A stretch of DNA of 64,000 nt, from contig JBBHKE010000738.1 of NCBI GenBank assembly GCA_037447655.1, forward strand, positions 57,616 through 121,615, read 5' to 3'. Under the pieces are notes generated by a model. That model was given only the letters and a program-made list of their open reading frames with translations, searched no databases and was not told the DNA's origin. Within the stretch, counting starts at the first letter, position 1; each line of letters begins with the position of its first letter. Shown here piece by piece: positions 1-12,203 of this stretch. The stretch comes from Zygnema cylindricum (lineage: Eukaryota > Streptophyta > Zygnematophyceae > Zygnematales > Zygnemataceae). The position numbers and the translations under genes were made by a program.

Positions 1-70
1 AAAGTAATAAATTGTGTAAGTTATATCTGAGGGCTCTGAAAACTGTACGAGTTGCTGTCTGGGTTTGCAG

Positions 71-3000
71 ATTGTTCAGCTGTCAAAGGGATCTGAACCT
101 GGTGAGTTCATAGCCTGGGTAATGTCAGAAACAATTCTGCATAAGGTTCCTATTCGAGTGGACAGGAGGTTCTACATTAATTCCAAAGCGGAAGGAGACG
201 GCATGCTTGGTGTCCGTGTCAATTGGACTTTGCCTCATGGCCATCCCAGCTATAACCTACTGCAGGTGGGGTCTGTTTCCTGAAACTAAATAAAGCAGCT
301 GGAGGGAATTTTATGACTTCAGAGTTGCACTTCTCTGGTGGCCTGTCTAATGTCTATGCAAACCTGGTGCAGCATGTGGAACATGTTTGTGCTATGAATG
401 TACCTGTGATATAGAAAGTTATGGAACATGCAATCTATTGCTTACGGTGTTAGGGGTGTTAGCTTGATTATACACTGGATTTTGCTGGTTGTCTGCTGAA
501 AGGCATGGCTGGATTATCTGTTTTTTTGGACCTGGAGATTCTTAAATTCTGTGAGGATTAGAAAAAATGGTTCAACATTTTTAGGCTCAGGCCCCATGTA
601 TCTTTTTAGATATGGAGAAGCTGGATTAACTTCCCTTGACATGTTTGCTGTGCTCAATGATGTTGGTGACCTTATGCAACACTCTTTCTTCGAGTATGCT
701 GCGGCTGAAAACCTCTACTGTTGTCTGCTGTGACAAATTCTTATTATACCAACTTGAACGGTGGCTGCAAGTTGCAGGTGACTCTCTCAGAAGCGCAGTT
801 CCAATCGACGGACATGCTAATTAGGGGGCATTTGTCTGACCCTAACATCGAGGTTAGTTTTGGTCACTTCTTTTGAGCTGAAGCTCTGTTTGGCTGATTA
901 TCTGTGTTTGTAAACATGGCAATGTTCCTGCACTTACTAGTTGGGGGGTGCAGGGTGTTTATGAAGCGAACGTCCCTCTGGAGATGCATGCAATTCTTGA
1001 ACTCGGCTGCGTTTGCACGATAAATGAACTTGGTCGAAAAAAGTCAACGTCTGATAGCTGGACAGTGGACCACCTTCAGATGAAGACCACGACAGAATGC
1101 CCATATCTTGGGGCAGATGGGATTGCCTTTTCGTTCTTCTTCCTCTACCACAGGTAAAATGTAGTTGATGGGGCGGTAAAAATGGATTTGCAAATTGCAC
1201 AACAGGGTCATCAAGTTATCAACTGCAACCTCTGCAAGTGCTTTAGCAGGTGTGATGCTTCTTTCTTGCAATTATTTTGGTAATCGACCTGCAGTAAGCC
1301 ATTTACTTTTTTAGGTTGTGGTTCGTGCTCATCCTGGCTGTTATATGGCATGTTTTTGTGCATCTGAAAGTTCATCTACCTGACATAAATGGTTTACAGT
1401 TGTGGTGCCACGTTCTGCTTGATGTCCCCTATCGAGCTTCATTTTTTACTCGTTTTTCTAACAGCTAGTTTTTCAGTACCTTTATAAACCTGTACATTTG
1501 GTGTAGATAACGAGGGAGTCACTAAAATCCCACTTTGAGAGCTGATGATTAAACTTTCATCTCTGATATGCGTTCCTCTCAGCACATCCGAGCCACGGGG
1601 GCTTTATGCTCTATATGTTCCTCGTGCAGCTCTGGTCCTCATTGTCGTCGTCAATCCATTCAACAACCATGAAGTGACAGCTGGCCAATTGGAGCGACAG
1701 CTTCGGGACGCAGTTCGCATGACTGCTGCCCTGACAAAGTTTCAGGACACCCCTGATAACCTTGCAGTGAAGGTGGGTTTTGAAACTTCACAGGGTGAAG
1801 TTCTGTTGCGGTATTGCTGGGAGGGTGGGTATGTTGATTCCATTGGTCAGGTGTCTAGTGTGTGTACGAAAATTGTCTTTCTTTTGTTTTTTGTGAGGTT
1901 TTTTTTAACCCTTATTAAGATGTTGAGGTTACGGTTCCATCCATCAGGCACGACGTCAAAAAGATAACTTTGTGAAGTATTGAGCTTGTATAGAATAAAC
2001 AACAGCTGTAACCAACTTATGTTATGTACTTTGAGGAGATTATGTCTAGCTTCACGGGTACCATAGACTGTACATGCAAGCTGATGAAGTTTATAAGTTT
2101 TCTGCAGTTGGAGTGGATGAAAACCAATAGCGACGCCCTGCAACGCTTACAGGGAGCCCTTGTAGAATATTCGTGAGTAAATTCCCCGTTTCTCCTGTCC
2201 TTCACCAGAGCAGATTCCCGCTTAAAGTGAGGTGGCTGTGGAATTCTATGAAGGAAAGACTCTTCAACCATACACTAGAGGAAGGTGCTTCAATTCACAG
2301 CTGTGAAGGTGAATTGGAGGGTCCAAGCCTTCAGTGTATTGCCGAAGTTTGCACCCTCTGCAACGTATTTGAATAACGAAAGAGCCAGAACAGTCTCTTT
2401 GTATAGTGAAAACAATGTCATTATGTTGTGTGGGTACGGCAGTCAGAGTAGAGAGGCTTCTGGGAACGGGAGGTTTGCCTCGTGCTAGTGGATGCTTAGA
2501 TCCTCATCATCCTGGGTCGGCGAGAGGACAGTCATGAGATGAGTCATGTAGTGAGATGGGTTTCTCACAGTTATGGAGGAATCAGTATCTGGACGTGAAC
2601 ATGTAAAGATACCTCCAATATTGCTGTATACAGTAATACTGAGTAAGTATACGTATAGATGTTAACAGCAAAGATACAGAGTGTATTACTGAAAATTAAA
2701 GTAAGGATTGCATCCATTTGATGACTCATTGAAGATGTTAAGGAAATATCTGCTTTTGGTTTTCAAATATGTGAAATTGAGAAATTAAACCTGAGATGTG
2801 AATTCCTTGTAGGACAAAAACAACAGTAATTGTAATCAGCTATCTGTACATGTTCTGCCTGGAAATAACTGTGCCAACTGGTTTTGTAGATTGTAGCAAA
2901 CTTAGCTCATTTCAAACACCTACAGAAAAGCCCATTTGGCATTTGAGCTCATTTTCAAGATATGAGAGAAATGCTTATTTTTACCAAGTGTTGCAGCCTG

Positions 3001-6000
3001 TTTCTTTTTACTGTGTATCATTTATTGTGATGGTAGTACACCATTAATTGTTATTGGTATAAAGCAATTATTATGGGGGGGTTTATATTAGTGCTATTGA
3101 TTCTAATTCAGTTCTGGATGACTCGACTGATTTTTAAGAGTTGAGAAAAAAACAATCAGTGTCATTGATACTATTTTGGGTTCAAGATGTAGAATTTAGG
3201 GGCACCATGAGACTAATAACGATATACGGTGTACTAGTGTAGATGTGAAAATATAATAAAAAATGTTAACTAATGGTTGGGAGATGTGGCTGCGCAATAT
3301 CTGTGAGATTGTTAGGGTTCCAGGGACAATGAAGCTAAGACTGTATCAGTATTAGCAACGAAGGGTTAAGTTTGCTTCCAGCTGAAGTTTGCTTAAGTTC
3401 CTGTTGGGAAAACAGAGAGCTACAAAGGGGGGATGTAGTCGTCCTGTTGGAGAGTCCCAATGAAAAGATGCTGAGGGAAGGATTGCCGGCACTTGGAGTT
3501 TGCCCCTGTGTGACTGTCCCACACAATGCAAAAGACAGTCAATATCAGGTCAGTTAGCAATGTCTATTATACCGTGAACGAAGAGAGGAGAAATGGATTT
3601 TAAACATAGGAGACTATGCACTTTCTGATGCTTCCAATCGCAATAACGTTATGATGTTTGTGCTAATGGTTCCCTAGTAAAAGCTACACATCAAATTGGT
3701 CGATTTTCTGAAGGCTGAATGAAATTTCAGCCTGTCGCACATTCAACTTTCTTCTTTTTTGAAAGGAATAAGGAAATCATTGTCAGAACAAAGAGGGTGA
3801 GTGAGTGACTCTGTCTGAAGCCCTGTGAATTTCCTCGGAAAGAAAATAAGCATCAAATCACGACACACTTCTATCAGATTGCATTTGGTATCAAAAAGAC
3901 CGTGAAAGCAAGTAACGTATAATTTAGTAAATGGCCCTGAATACGTGTGTTGTTGGGGTCACATATACCATGCACATAGGTCTCATATGCACAGGGCTCT
4001 GAGTCATAAAAAACTGTCAAAGAGCTGAGGGGGAGATACAAGGGTTAAAGTACCTTCCTGAATGTTTTTCTATGTAAGCCTTGTATCCTTCAAAAGGATG
4101 TCTCCTCTATCCATGGGGCAGACAAGCTATATGCAATTTTTCAGTGTGAAAGATTTTGCTATGACAAGGAAATGAGCAGTCTCAAAGGACTCCGAGAAGT
4201 TGAAACCTATCGCCTGGGTGCTGCAGGCTCTCGGCTGGCAGCCCGTGGCGGCTCGAGCCGCCCTCCAACGCTGCGCCATGGCTGGGCCATGGCTGGCAGA
4301 GCGCATCAGCATGGCTCGCTTGATTTGCGACCTTCTCTCTCCCCTCCCTCCCTCCCTCCCTTTTCCCTCCCCCTGCTCCTCCCTTTCCTTTTCCTGACCT
4401 TTGTTTTAGTAGTTGTTAAGAATGAGGGTTGGTGGGATCCTTGGAAACGAACAAAGGCCCCTTTGATAGAAGCTTCAATGTTTGTTCTTTAGGTCTATAT
4501 TTGATATTTTCAACGCTGCGAAGGTGTTTTTTATCGATGTTCCTGTATTTAATATTCCAATGTTGGTCTTCTACCAGTTTTTGTTGAGCTTCTGGAGGTG
4601 AAAGGAAAATGCAAAGCTTTTTTGCCTGCAGGTGCCTTTTGGAAATTTTGAGCCTGACTGGCTTTTGCACGTGGCAGACACCTTTTTTGCACGGGCTTTG
4701 CGTGACAACCAGCAGGTCTTTCTCCACAATTACCTTTTGTTTTTGCCTAATTATGCAGGCATATGTACCGCAGATGCAATTGAGGTTTACGGTGTAGAAC
4801 ATAGAGCAAATGGAGCGCCTTGTTTCTTTCTATTTCTTGTGTGAATGAAGCTAAACTTGTAATGGAGAATGCAGATTACATTTCTCAGCATCAAGACTGA
4901 TGATGCGTCCAGATAGTCATTAGTTATCCTCTGGCTTTCCTCCAGAATATTTTGAAGTACTTTTGGGTTTTGAATCGAAGCAAAGCCATGAGCTGTGTTT
5001 TGCATTCCTAGTATCCTTGTGGCTATTCCAATGCAAAATAAGCAAGTCATACAAGCAGTTGGGCTCAATGCACAACTAATAGACCTAAGGCCAGGAAGGT
5101 TCACATAAATAGTGGTGGCAAAATTAGATGGTATATGTGCTAGCAGAAACGCTAATCTGTCCAAAATGTGAAGGCAGAATGTACCTCCAGTTTCAACCCA
5201 AATGTGAGAATAAGGCACCATGCTGCGAGTTTTGCTAGACTCTAGTCACAGCAAAAGTATAAAGATGTTGATGGGATTGTCCTGCTGGGCCGCACGATGT
5301 CACCTCCTTGTGGACAGGTGCTGTGGATGGCCTCGGATGGCGTTCCCGACCTGGGAGGATGGTATCCAGATGACGACTGCAGCTTTGTTGATGAGGTACA
5401 GGGCCGCATTTCTGCGTTTTCAAATGTGTCGATATTAAAATGTTCCTTGTGGCGACAGGAGCTGTTACCTGTTTAACAGCTTATGGTGGGAGACAACTAT
5501 CTATATGCTGCATGCGATGAACTTGCTGAGCCAGTTCCCACTCTGGTTCAACTTTGTGTGTATTCCTCTTTTTTTAGGCGAAGCGATGTAATATAACACT
5601 TGACACAGTTGAAGCAGATGGCTGAGACGAATACTGAGGAAGAGGAGTTTTCTTTGTGCAGGTGCAGCAGACGGAGCTTATATATGCTGGAGCCTATCAC
5701 AGCATTACAGTGGAGTTAAAAGTGAGGCTCCCATCCAAAATGCGATTCATTCCTTGTCACTCTCAGAACTTTGCTGCGGAGGAGTGGTTTCCAGACATGT
5801 TTAGCAGTAAATAACTTTCTATGTGTAAATTCTCCTGTCTGTTCCGTCATATGCTCTTTCTGCTTGTGAATACTGCAGGAATGTTAATCCTGTGGATACA
5901 GAAGAGCCTTATTAGAGGATGAAATATTCCTTTCAGTTAAGCCAGGATTCATTTGAAAACTGTCAATAAACTGTAAGGCTGGGTCAAAGGATTTTTTCTT

Positions 6001-9000
6001 TCTTATAACTCCATGAGTACGAATGAGTTTTTCAAAGGAACTCGGAAACACGAAGTGGACCAGGAGAAGCGTTTAATTCTGGCGACTGTTGTACGTTTGC
6101 AGTTGAGCCATCTGGCAGTGAATGCCCTTCTGAAAAGCTCCACAGTCAATGAAATGGAAGGAGGCACTCTGCTGGGTCAGCCCTTGCCAGATGGCTCTGC
6201 TGCAGAAGACCTCCCGTTTGGCTCCACCACCAGTGTGGACGACAGCAGTGCCTGCGGTGCGGCCTTCCGAGTGCTCCGGCAGATGGTGAGCAGCTGGATG
6301 GAGGATGCCGCAGGCAGCTCCAATGTGTTCGCGGGATACCTGCTGGAGCATTTCTATCGATGGATTTCCAGGTGGGAGGGAGAGGGAGAGTGAGTGCAGG
6401 TGAGAGTGGGAGAGAGTGAGAGTGAGTGATAGAGCGAGGTAGCCGGGGGGCGAGAGGGCGAGAGGGTGAGGGTGGGGTTATATGCGAGGAAGAGAGGTTA
6501 AGGAAGAGCAGCATTTTTATAAGATATAGATATCTTTGTGAATGATTTGTTAAGGGGTTACCTTAAGGTTTAAGGGTAGGGGTAGGGGTGGGGGTGGGGG
6601 TGAGGGTGAGGGGCATGGGGAGGGGGAGGGCGAGGAAGAGGGTGAGAGCGAGGGTGAGAGCGGGTGAGAGTGGATTTGCAGTTGAGAGTGAGAGAGTGAG
6701 TGGATTTCCAGGTGAGAGTGAGAGTGGATTTGCATTGAGAGGGAGAGTGGAGTGAATCTGCGGATGAGAGTGAGAATGAGAGTGAGAGTAGACTTGCAGG
6801 TGAGAGTAGGATTGAGAGTGTCATTCGTCCTGCAACTGATGTTGGGCGCTGTTTCGTTCCTTGAATTCTGCCAGTTAAGTCATAGAAGTATTTTGCAAAG
6901 GAAATTTGTAATCGTACATGACGTCGGTCACGTGTGTCTCTGGGATTGAATTTGTTTATTTATGCTGGTACCCGGAGTTAGTGAGTGCTGAGAATGTTGA
7001 CAAACCCTAAGATGCAGTTCCTTTGGCAGTAGTGCATGTCTTTTGGTGCCCCGCCTGTGCTGACGGGGTGTGTCTGGGTGTGTCCTGCACAGTCCTCAGT
7101 CGCGAATGCACGACCCGGCCATGCATCGGGTTTTGCACAAGGTGAGTTCATGGAACCTATGGAGCTGTTGGTTGTTGGAGGACCCTATAAGTTTTCTTTA
7201 TGACAACTATGAATGAATTTTCAGTAGAAAGGTGTCCTTGGTCATCTCTGGTTAGAGTCAATGATCCTGCCACCAGAGGCAGCAACGAGTTGAAGTTTTG
7301 GCTTGCGTTTTTGACAAAAATCAGTACAACTTGAGGCCACTCCTATCCCCAGTAGGCGATCTCTGTTCACTGACCTTGGGAAGGACCTGGTTTGTACCAG
7401 CATTAATTACCAGCATACACTGGCATAAACGTGAGGATAAGTTTTTGTCTTGGCGTCCATATAGCAGGTTTTGCAACATATTTGAACCGTGGGGAGCACC
7501 TTTGTCTGCTGTTAATGCAGGTAATGCGGAAGGTGTTCGCATTGCTTCTCGCAGAGGTGACGAAACTCGGAGCCACACTTGTTTATGCGGACTTTTCAAG
7601 AATTATACTAGCCACAGGGAAACGCGATATGATTGCAGCTGAGGCCTTCTGCAACTATCTTTTAAAAACCATCAAGTCAAGGTGCAATAACCTTCGCATC
7701 ACATGTGCAGTAACGGACTTGTATTTGCTTTCTGTTTCTTTCCTCGTAAAGAGCCGGTTGTCATATCCTTCTCGCTTTCATTGTGGTCTTGAAGGATCAA
7801 AGATATTGTGGATTCAAGTGTAGCAGCAGCTCATGCAGTATGTGATTTTCTGTGTTGCCTTGTGTTGCAGAGAGTTGTTTGGGTTACTGAATCTCGAGCC
7901 ACAACGAGCATGGCACTCCCTCCTCTTTATGGACCAGGTATCAAAATCGAGTTTGCCTTTTTTCTTTTTGTAGCTTGTATATTTCATCAGATCCAGTATT
8001 CTGCTGCTACTGTTTCTACAAGCTTTTGCGGTTTGATTTTAGGTTGGGGTAATGATTGCGAGCAATTTAGGCATCGGTTTTCTTTTGGGACATAGGGGAT
8101 ATCATGGTCTGCAGTCTCCGTGTCAATACCTCAAATATTCTGTTTACAGGGTTTTCCTCTTTGACTGAAGACACCATCCACTTTTTGGTGGAATCTTTTT
8201 CGTGGTGGGAGTTGAGTCAAAAAACTGTCCCTATATTCTAATAGCAGGGCAGCCTGTTGCTGAGCTTGTCCTCTGTCAAACTTGGACCCTTTTTTACCTG
8301 TTCTATGCACAGCACAACTATGGCGGCATTGCGGCCTCCTTTGGCGGAACCAGCCACATTTCAGATGAGACAGGCAACCAGGAAGGGCAAGGAGCAGCAT
8401 CGGAGGATATGGCACGAGATAGCAGATCCGATGTAATATGCTCTTGGAACATCGCAGAGTATCTTCCGAGAGCCTGCCAGGTAAGGCTATGATTTGAAAA
8501 AGTTTGTAGACTTTTGTGGAAGTGAATGTTACCAAGAAAGTGGTGTGTGCATTGAAAGATGATTTTTTTGAATTATTTTGTAGCTGATTCGCAGGAAAAC
8601 TGTCATCTATTGCAGGAATATTTCATTATGCTTGTATCGGAATATATTTGGATGCCGTGGTCATATGCACAGGACCAAGCAGCTTTAAGAGAAGAACAGT
8701 GTGACATGGGAACTGCATCTGGTACACCATCTGTAACGGTCCGGATGGAGACAGACATAGAAGCCAAGGAGGTGGAATTCATGCAAAACAAGGTTTGTCT
8801 TGCTATCGGTGGAAACTGCAAGGTTTAACTCTGTGTTAAAGTGGACAAGTTCCTCAGAAGCCATCCTTTGACTGTTGAATGTGCAAAGGTGTGTTTTTGT
8901 TTGATATTATATAGGAGGACAAGGAACATTTGAGCTTCTATTTAGGGTTTGAACTATTTGCATGGGACAGTTGCTGAAAATTGTTTTAAAATTGTTTGTC

Positions 9001-12000
9001 ATAATGCACCTATCTGTATCATCTACAGGGATGCATGATTTTGTGTAAATACTGCATACATTACTAGAAACTATTTTGTTAATGCAAATGCATTGATAGA
9101 TATTTTTCAATGTCTTATTAAAAGGAATATGTTCATGTCCAATTGGCTGCAACCGTTGTGTTTACTATGGATGCCACATCTTGCGAACAATTGCTTACCT
9201 TTGTGTTAGAAAAAGGAAAAGGTGTTTGTGTGCCATAGCAAGATATAAAGGCATGTAGCGTTCTGTATGTAAGCTGTTCCATGATGCTGAAGTACCCAGG
9301 TCTATAGCTTTGGTTTTCGTTTCAGAAATCAAGTTCACCTAGTCAGGCATGAAGTTGTTTGACTAATGAGGTTGTTTGACTAATGCTTTTCTGAAGTTTT
9401 TCAGATGCAGCATTATTTCACAGGTAAGTTATTGAGAATCGTTAAGGACTTCCAGCGCCACATGGCTGTCCAGCCCAATGAAACAGACGAATCTGAGGAT
9501 GCAGCTGACAGAAGGTTTCCTCATTTGGCCGGCTCCCATTTAGAGCTTGGAAGTCCGGCTTTGGAATTCATCAAGTCCACATGTGCAGTTTTTGCTCTGG
9601 ACCGGAGATTGCAGGATGAGATAATTGTAAGCCGGTTTTATGACTTTTGACAGTTTGTCTGACACAGTCGTCTGTCCTTAAACCACATTTGGCTTTGAGC
9701 GATCAGCACACTCATTTTTAGCAGCTGAAAAAATTACTTCGCTATGTTGCGTTAAGCATTTGAATGGATCCAGGTGAATGTATATGGATTTTGCTCAACA
9801 CGAGTTGTTACCATATCTGGCTCATAGGAAACTGATTTTATTGTAATAAAATTATGTGTACACAGTTATCAATTGTTTTTGTAAAATGGAAAATCCCTTG
9901 TGAAAGGTCAGTGTCACAAGGTGTTGAAATCATAGGGCCATGTCGGTGCAGGTTATGCGAAGACAGCTACTTAAGCTTGTGAATGTGCGTGAGTTTTCAG
10001 AAGATGCAGCATTCCGTAATCCGTGTCTATCTTTCACTTTGCCGAACATCATCTGCAGGTACTTTTGCTCGCCGTTTATGTCAGGGACCTTTTCCTGCAC
10101 ATGCCAGTTAAAAGAGTCCATGTTTAGTGGGGGGGAAGCTAAATGCTTGAACGTTAGAAACATAAACATCTCAAAGGCTGATTGAGCAGAGATCAAAATC
10201 TCTGAATTTAGACATTTCAGGTTGCGAGCTTGTCAATTGGCCAGTGATTTACACTCAAAGTTCACCTAATTATCTAAGGTTCACTTTGTGTGATGCCAGA
10301 ACAAAACTTGAGTGGGGCCTCTTGTAACAAATGATATGAATAGAATTAATTCAAAGACATGGTGGTAGCTGTCGTATCCATGAAGCTGAACAGTTAGTAA
10401 GGGTAATGAGGAGAAACTACGTGTTCGTCGTTTTGAATCATAATATTCACTACTTCACGAGGTGTTGTTGGGTACACTCTAGAAATGGGTTAGGAGACCC
10501 TGCTTGTAGTTGTCTTGGTTTGAACTTAAAACAGCCTATTTGCAACAGCAAAGGTTGAGTTATTTTCTTTTCGGAAACGAGTTTAATCTGGGTGGCCTTG
10601 TATCGTCCTTCTTGTTGGAGAACTGTCCACTTTGGACTCCACACGTGTGTATCGCGCTGTAAGCTGGTTCTCCAGTGCGCCGCTAAATCGCCGTATAAAT
10701 TCGGTATTAGGCGCTTGCGTACACATCGGCCGGGTAGCTCAGTTGGTAGAGCTAGTGTACGGTTTGCACAGGTCCCGGGTTCGATCCCCGGCTTGGCCAT
10801 TTTCCAAAGTTAACACTTTGGCGCCCTTGCGATAAGTTGAATATCGCCGATTTTTAACACTTCTGTCCTTATTTGCAGTTACTGCAATGATTGCCGAGAC
10901 CTCGACCTCTGTCGGGATGTGGAACTTCTGAGCCACGTGTGGAGCTGCTCCAACCCTAACTGCAAAAAACCGTACGATCGTGAATGGATCGAGAATCTGC
11001 TTATTCAGGTCCGTACTTAATTATCCAAACTTTTCGTCAATATTGAAGGAGCTTTTATGTTTGCCTGAAATTTTTTGATTGAGCTCACATGTTACCATCT
11101 CAATGGCTGCTTTGTCTTCTTGCGGATGCCTCCACCTTGTTTTCATTTTTTTTTTTTTTATTTCAAAAGTAATGGGGATGAGGACTTGCTTGGGGAGGAT
11201 GACCAGATTGTGCGACAGCGGTGCAGAGCCTATCAAATGCAGGATCTCAAGTGTAAAAAGTGTAGACAGGTATCTACCTCTCTTCTTAACCTTGTTTTTT
11301 GATAGGACGGTGGGGGGCAATATTGAAGGGAGAGGATGGGGAGAGGAAGGGGAGAGGAGTGATGATTAGAGATTCAGTGAATCCACTTGGTAATATTGCT
11401 GGGATAGTTAACATGGTGTTTTAAATAAGAACTAAAGGCCCTAAATAATTGCAGAGTTTCCACAGAGAAATTTAGTAGGCCACTTTATTACACTCTCCTA
11501 AGGCAATTTCCATTTTTTAAATCTTCGAGACAGCAAAGGGTCACCAACCCACGAAACTCCTTACGCCTCCATATGTGAATATTTTTATGTTTGAGAATAT
11601 GTGTACCGTGTACTTAGCTGGAATTTGAAAAAAAAGCAAAAGTAAAGCTGGATCAAAAATTTCATATATGATATCAAGATTGACCATTTCTGTAAATGTC
11701 GAACAGATTTTGTCGATGTGTAGTATAGACTATTGTGAAAAACGAATTTAATTTCTTGCTTATTTCTTAAAATATTTGGTATCCATTGAGAACTCTAACA
11801 GACTGCAGATTGTCCTAAAACATCCTTTCAGCATCCTTACTTGTGTTATTTTTGAGTTTTTGACCTTGTTGTCTTCTTCCCTTTTCTCAGCCCCTGTTTA
11901 GATTTGCTTAGTTTACCCCTTCTCATTATAAAACTATATCTATATCTGAAACGTACGAGTCATTGGGATTTGAGTTTGCTCTTCACACTAAAAAAAAAAC

Positions 12001-12203
12001 CCTAAAAAGACCCTGTTCTGTGTGCCTGTCTTCAGGTAAAAAGCGCGCGATTGGCCGAGCAGTGCAACAGCTGTGCTGGAGCTTGGCTGTCCACTATGCC
12101 TCCAAACAGTTTGCGGGATCGACTGCGAGTGTTTTTTAACATTTCTCAATATCACAAGTTTAATTTTTTGGAGGAATGTGTCAAATGGTTGCTAGCAACT
12201 TGA
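71..12203 (+). CDS. POL2: DNA polymerase epsilon catalytic subunit, C-terminal part (gene enters from left edge)
   Basis: Leading-strand replicative polymerase; only the C-terminal ~920 residues are here, i.e. the catalytically dead second exo/pol module and the zinc-binding tail that docks accessory subunits and the CMG helicase. The active polymerase lies upstream of the window. Exons: 71-265, 778-852, 954-1153, 1583-1772, 2108-2172, 3416-3548, 4227-about 4325, 4632-4715, 5318-5395, 5662-5721, 6103-6371, 7093-7141, 7521-7681, 7871-7937, 8313-8480, 8616-8792, 9405-9626, 9952-10058, 10879-11008, 11207-11269, 12036-12203. Phases join without a stop. Family landmarks seen: SKGSEPGEFIAWV, LQMKTTTECPYL, PHNAKDSQYQ, HLAVNALLKS, LGATLVYADFS, then the cysteine tail YCNDCRDLDLCRD, CSNPNC, PYDREWIEN, CKKC and CNSCAGAW, ending at TGA 12201-12203. 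Oddity: the exon from 4227 has no GT donor before its in-frame stop at 4395. Seen: exons and motifs. Known: family role. The identity is firm; a few boundaries are by eye. Confidence 0.93.
3039..3231. repeat. TA-flanked inverted-repeat MITE, short copy, in a POL2 intron
   Basis: The left end CACCATTAATTGTTATTGG and the right end CTAATAACGATATACGGTG are degenerate versions of the inverted terminal repeat found at 14648, 15746, 18257 and 31194. TA dinucleotides flank both ends (3037-3038 and 3232-3233), as expected for Tc1/mariner-type insertion. It is 193 bp long and has no coding capacity. It sits between the POL2 exons ending at 2172 and starting at 3416. It is the most diverged of the five copies, so probably the oldest. 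Confidence 0.65.
4330..4395. repeat. CCCT/CTCC pyrimidine tract after a POL2 exon
   Basis: Almost pure pyrimidine on the plus strand with repeated CCCTCC units. It begins just after the conserved end of the POL2 exon that starts at 4227. It stays open in the exon frame until TGA at 4395-4397 and contains no GT, so it leaves that exon without a standard donor. It may be a microsatellite expansion that displaced the original splice site. Confidence 0.7.
6380..6830. repeat. Purine-rich GAGAGTGA / GGGGTG low-complexity block in a POL2 intron
   Basis: Interspersed GTGAGAGTGAGA-type units (6380-6480 and 6640-6830) surround a strongly G-rich core (about 6573-6640) of repeated GGGGT and GGGGGT runs. 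All of it is intronic, between the exons ending at 6371 and starting at 7093. The plus (coding) strand carries the G runs, so both nascent RNA and coding strand could form G-quadruplexes. Open frames through this block are compositional. Confidence 0.85.
10728..10799 (+). tRNA. tRNA-like gene, degenerate anticodon arm (possible tRNA pseudogene or SINE head)
   Basis: A 72-nt cloverleaf can be drawn. The acceptor stem is GGCCGGG with CTTGGCC (two G-U pairs), the D-arm is GCTC/GAGC, and the T-arm is CCGGG-TTCGATC-CCCGG, followed by A and a TTTT run at 10800-10803 that could stop Pol III. Box A (TAGCTCAGTTGG) and box B (GGTTCGATCC) are near consensus. The anticodon arm is poor: stem AGTGT/GCACA has an A-A mismatch and a wobble, and the loop ACGGTTT has C where U33 is expected. 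Read literally the anticodon is GGT (Thr), but I do not trust this. It lies in the POL2 intron between 10058 and 10879, same strand. Either a decaying tRNA gene or a SINE head. Confidence 0.55.

Noticed and set aside
6560-6612. Interstitial telomere repeat
   Set aside because: TTTAAGGGTAGGGG resembles plant telomere units for only one or two repeats; the rest is GGGGT/GGGGGT low complexity.
10450-10936. ORFs over the tRNA-like gene, including peptides ending in PGSIPGLAIF and NRTLALPTELPG
   Set aside because: These are translations of the tRNA-like sequence on both strands, a common false protein call.
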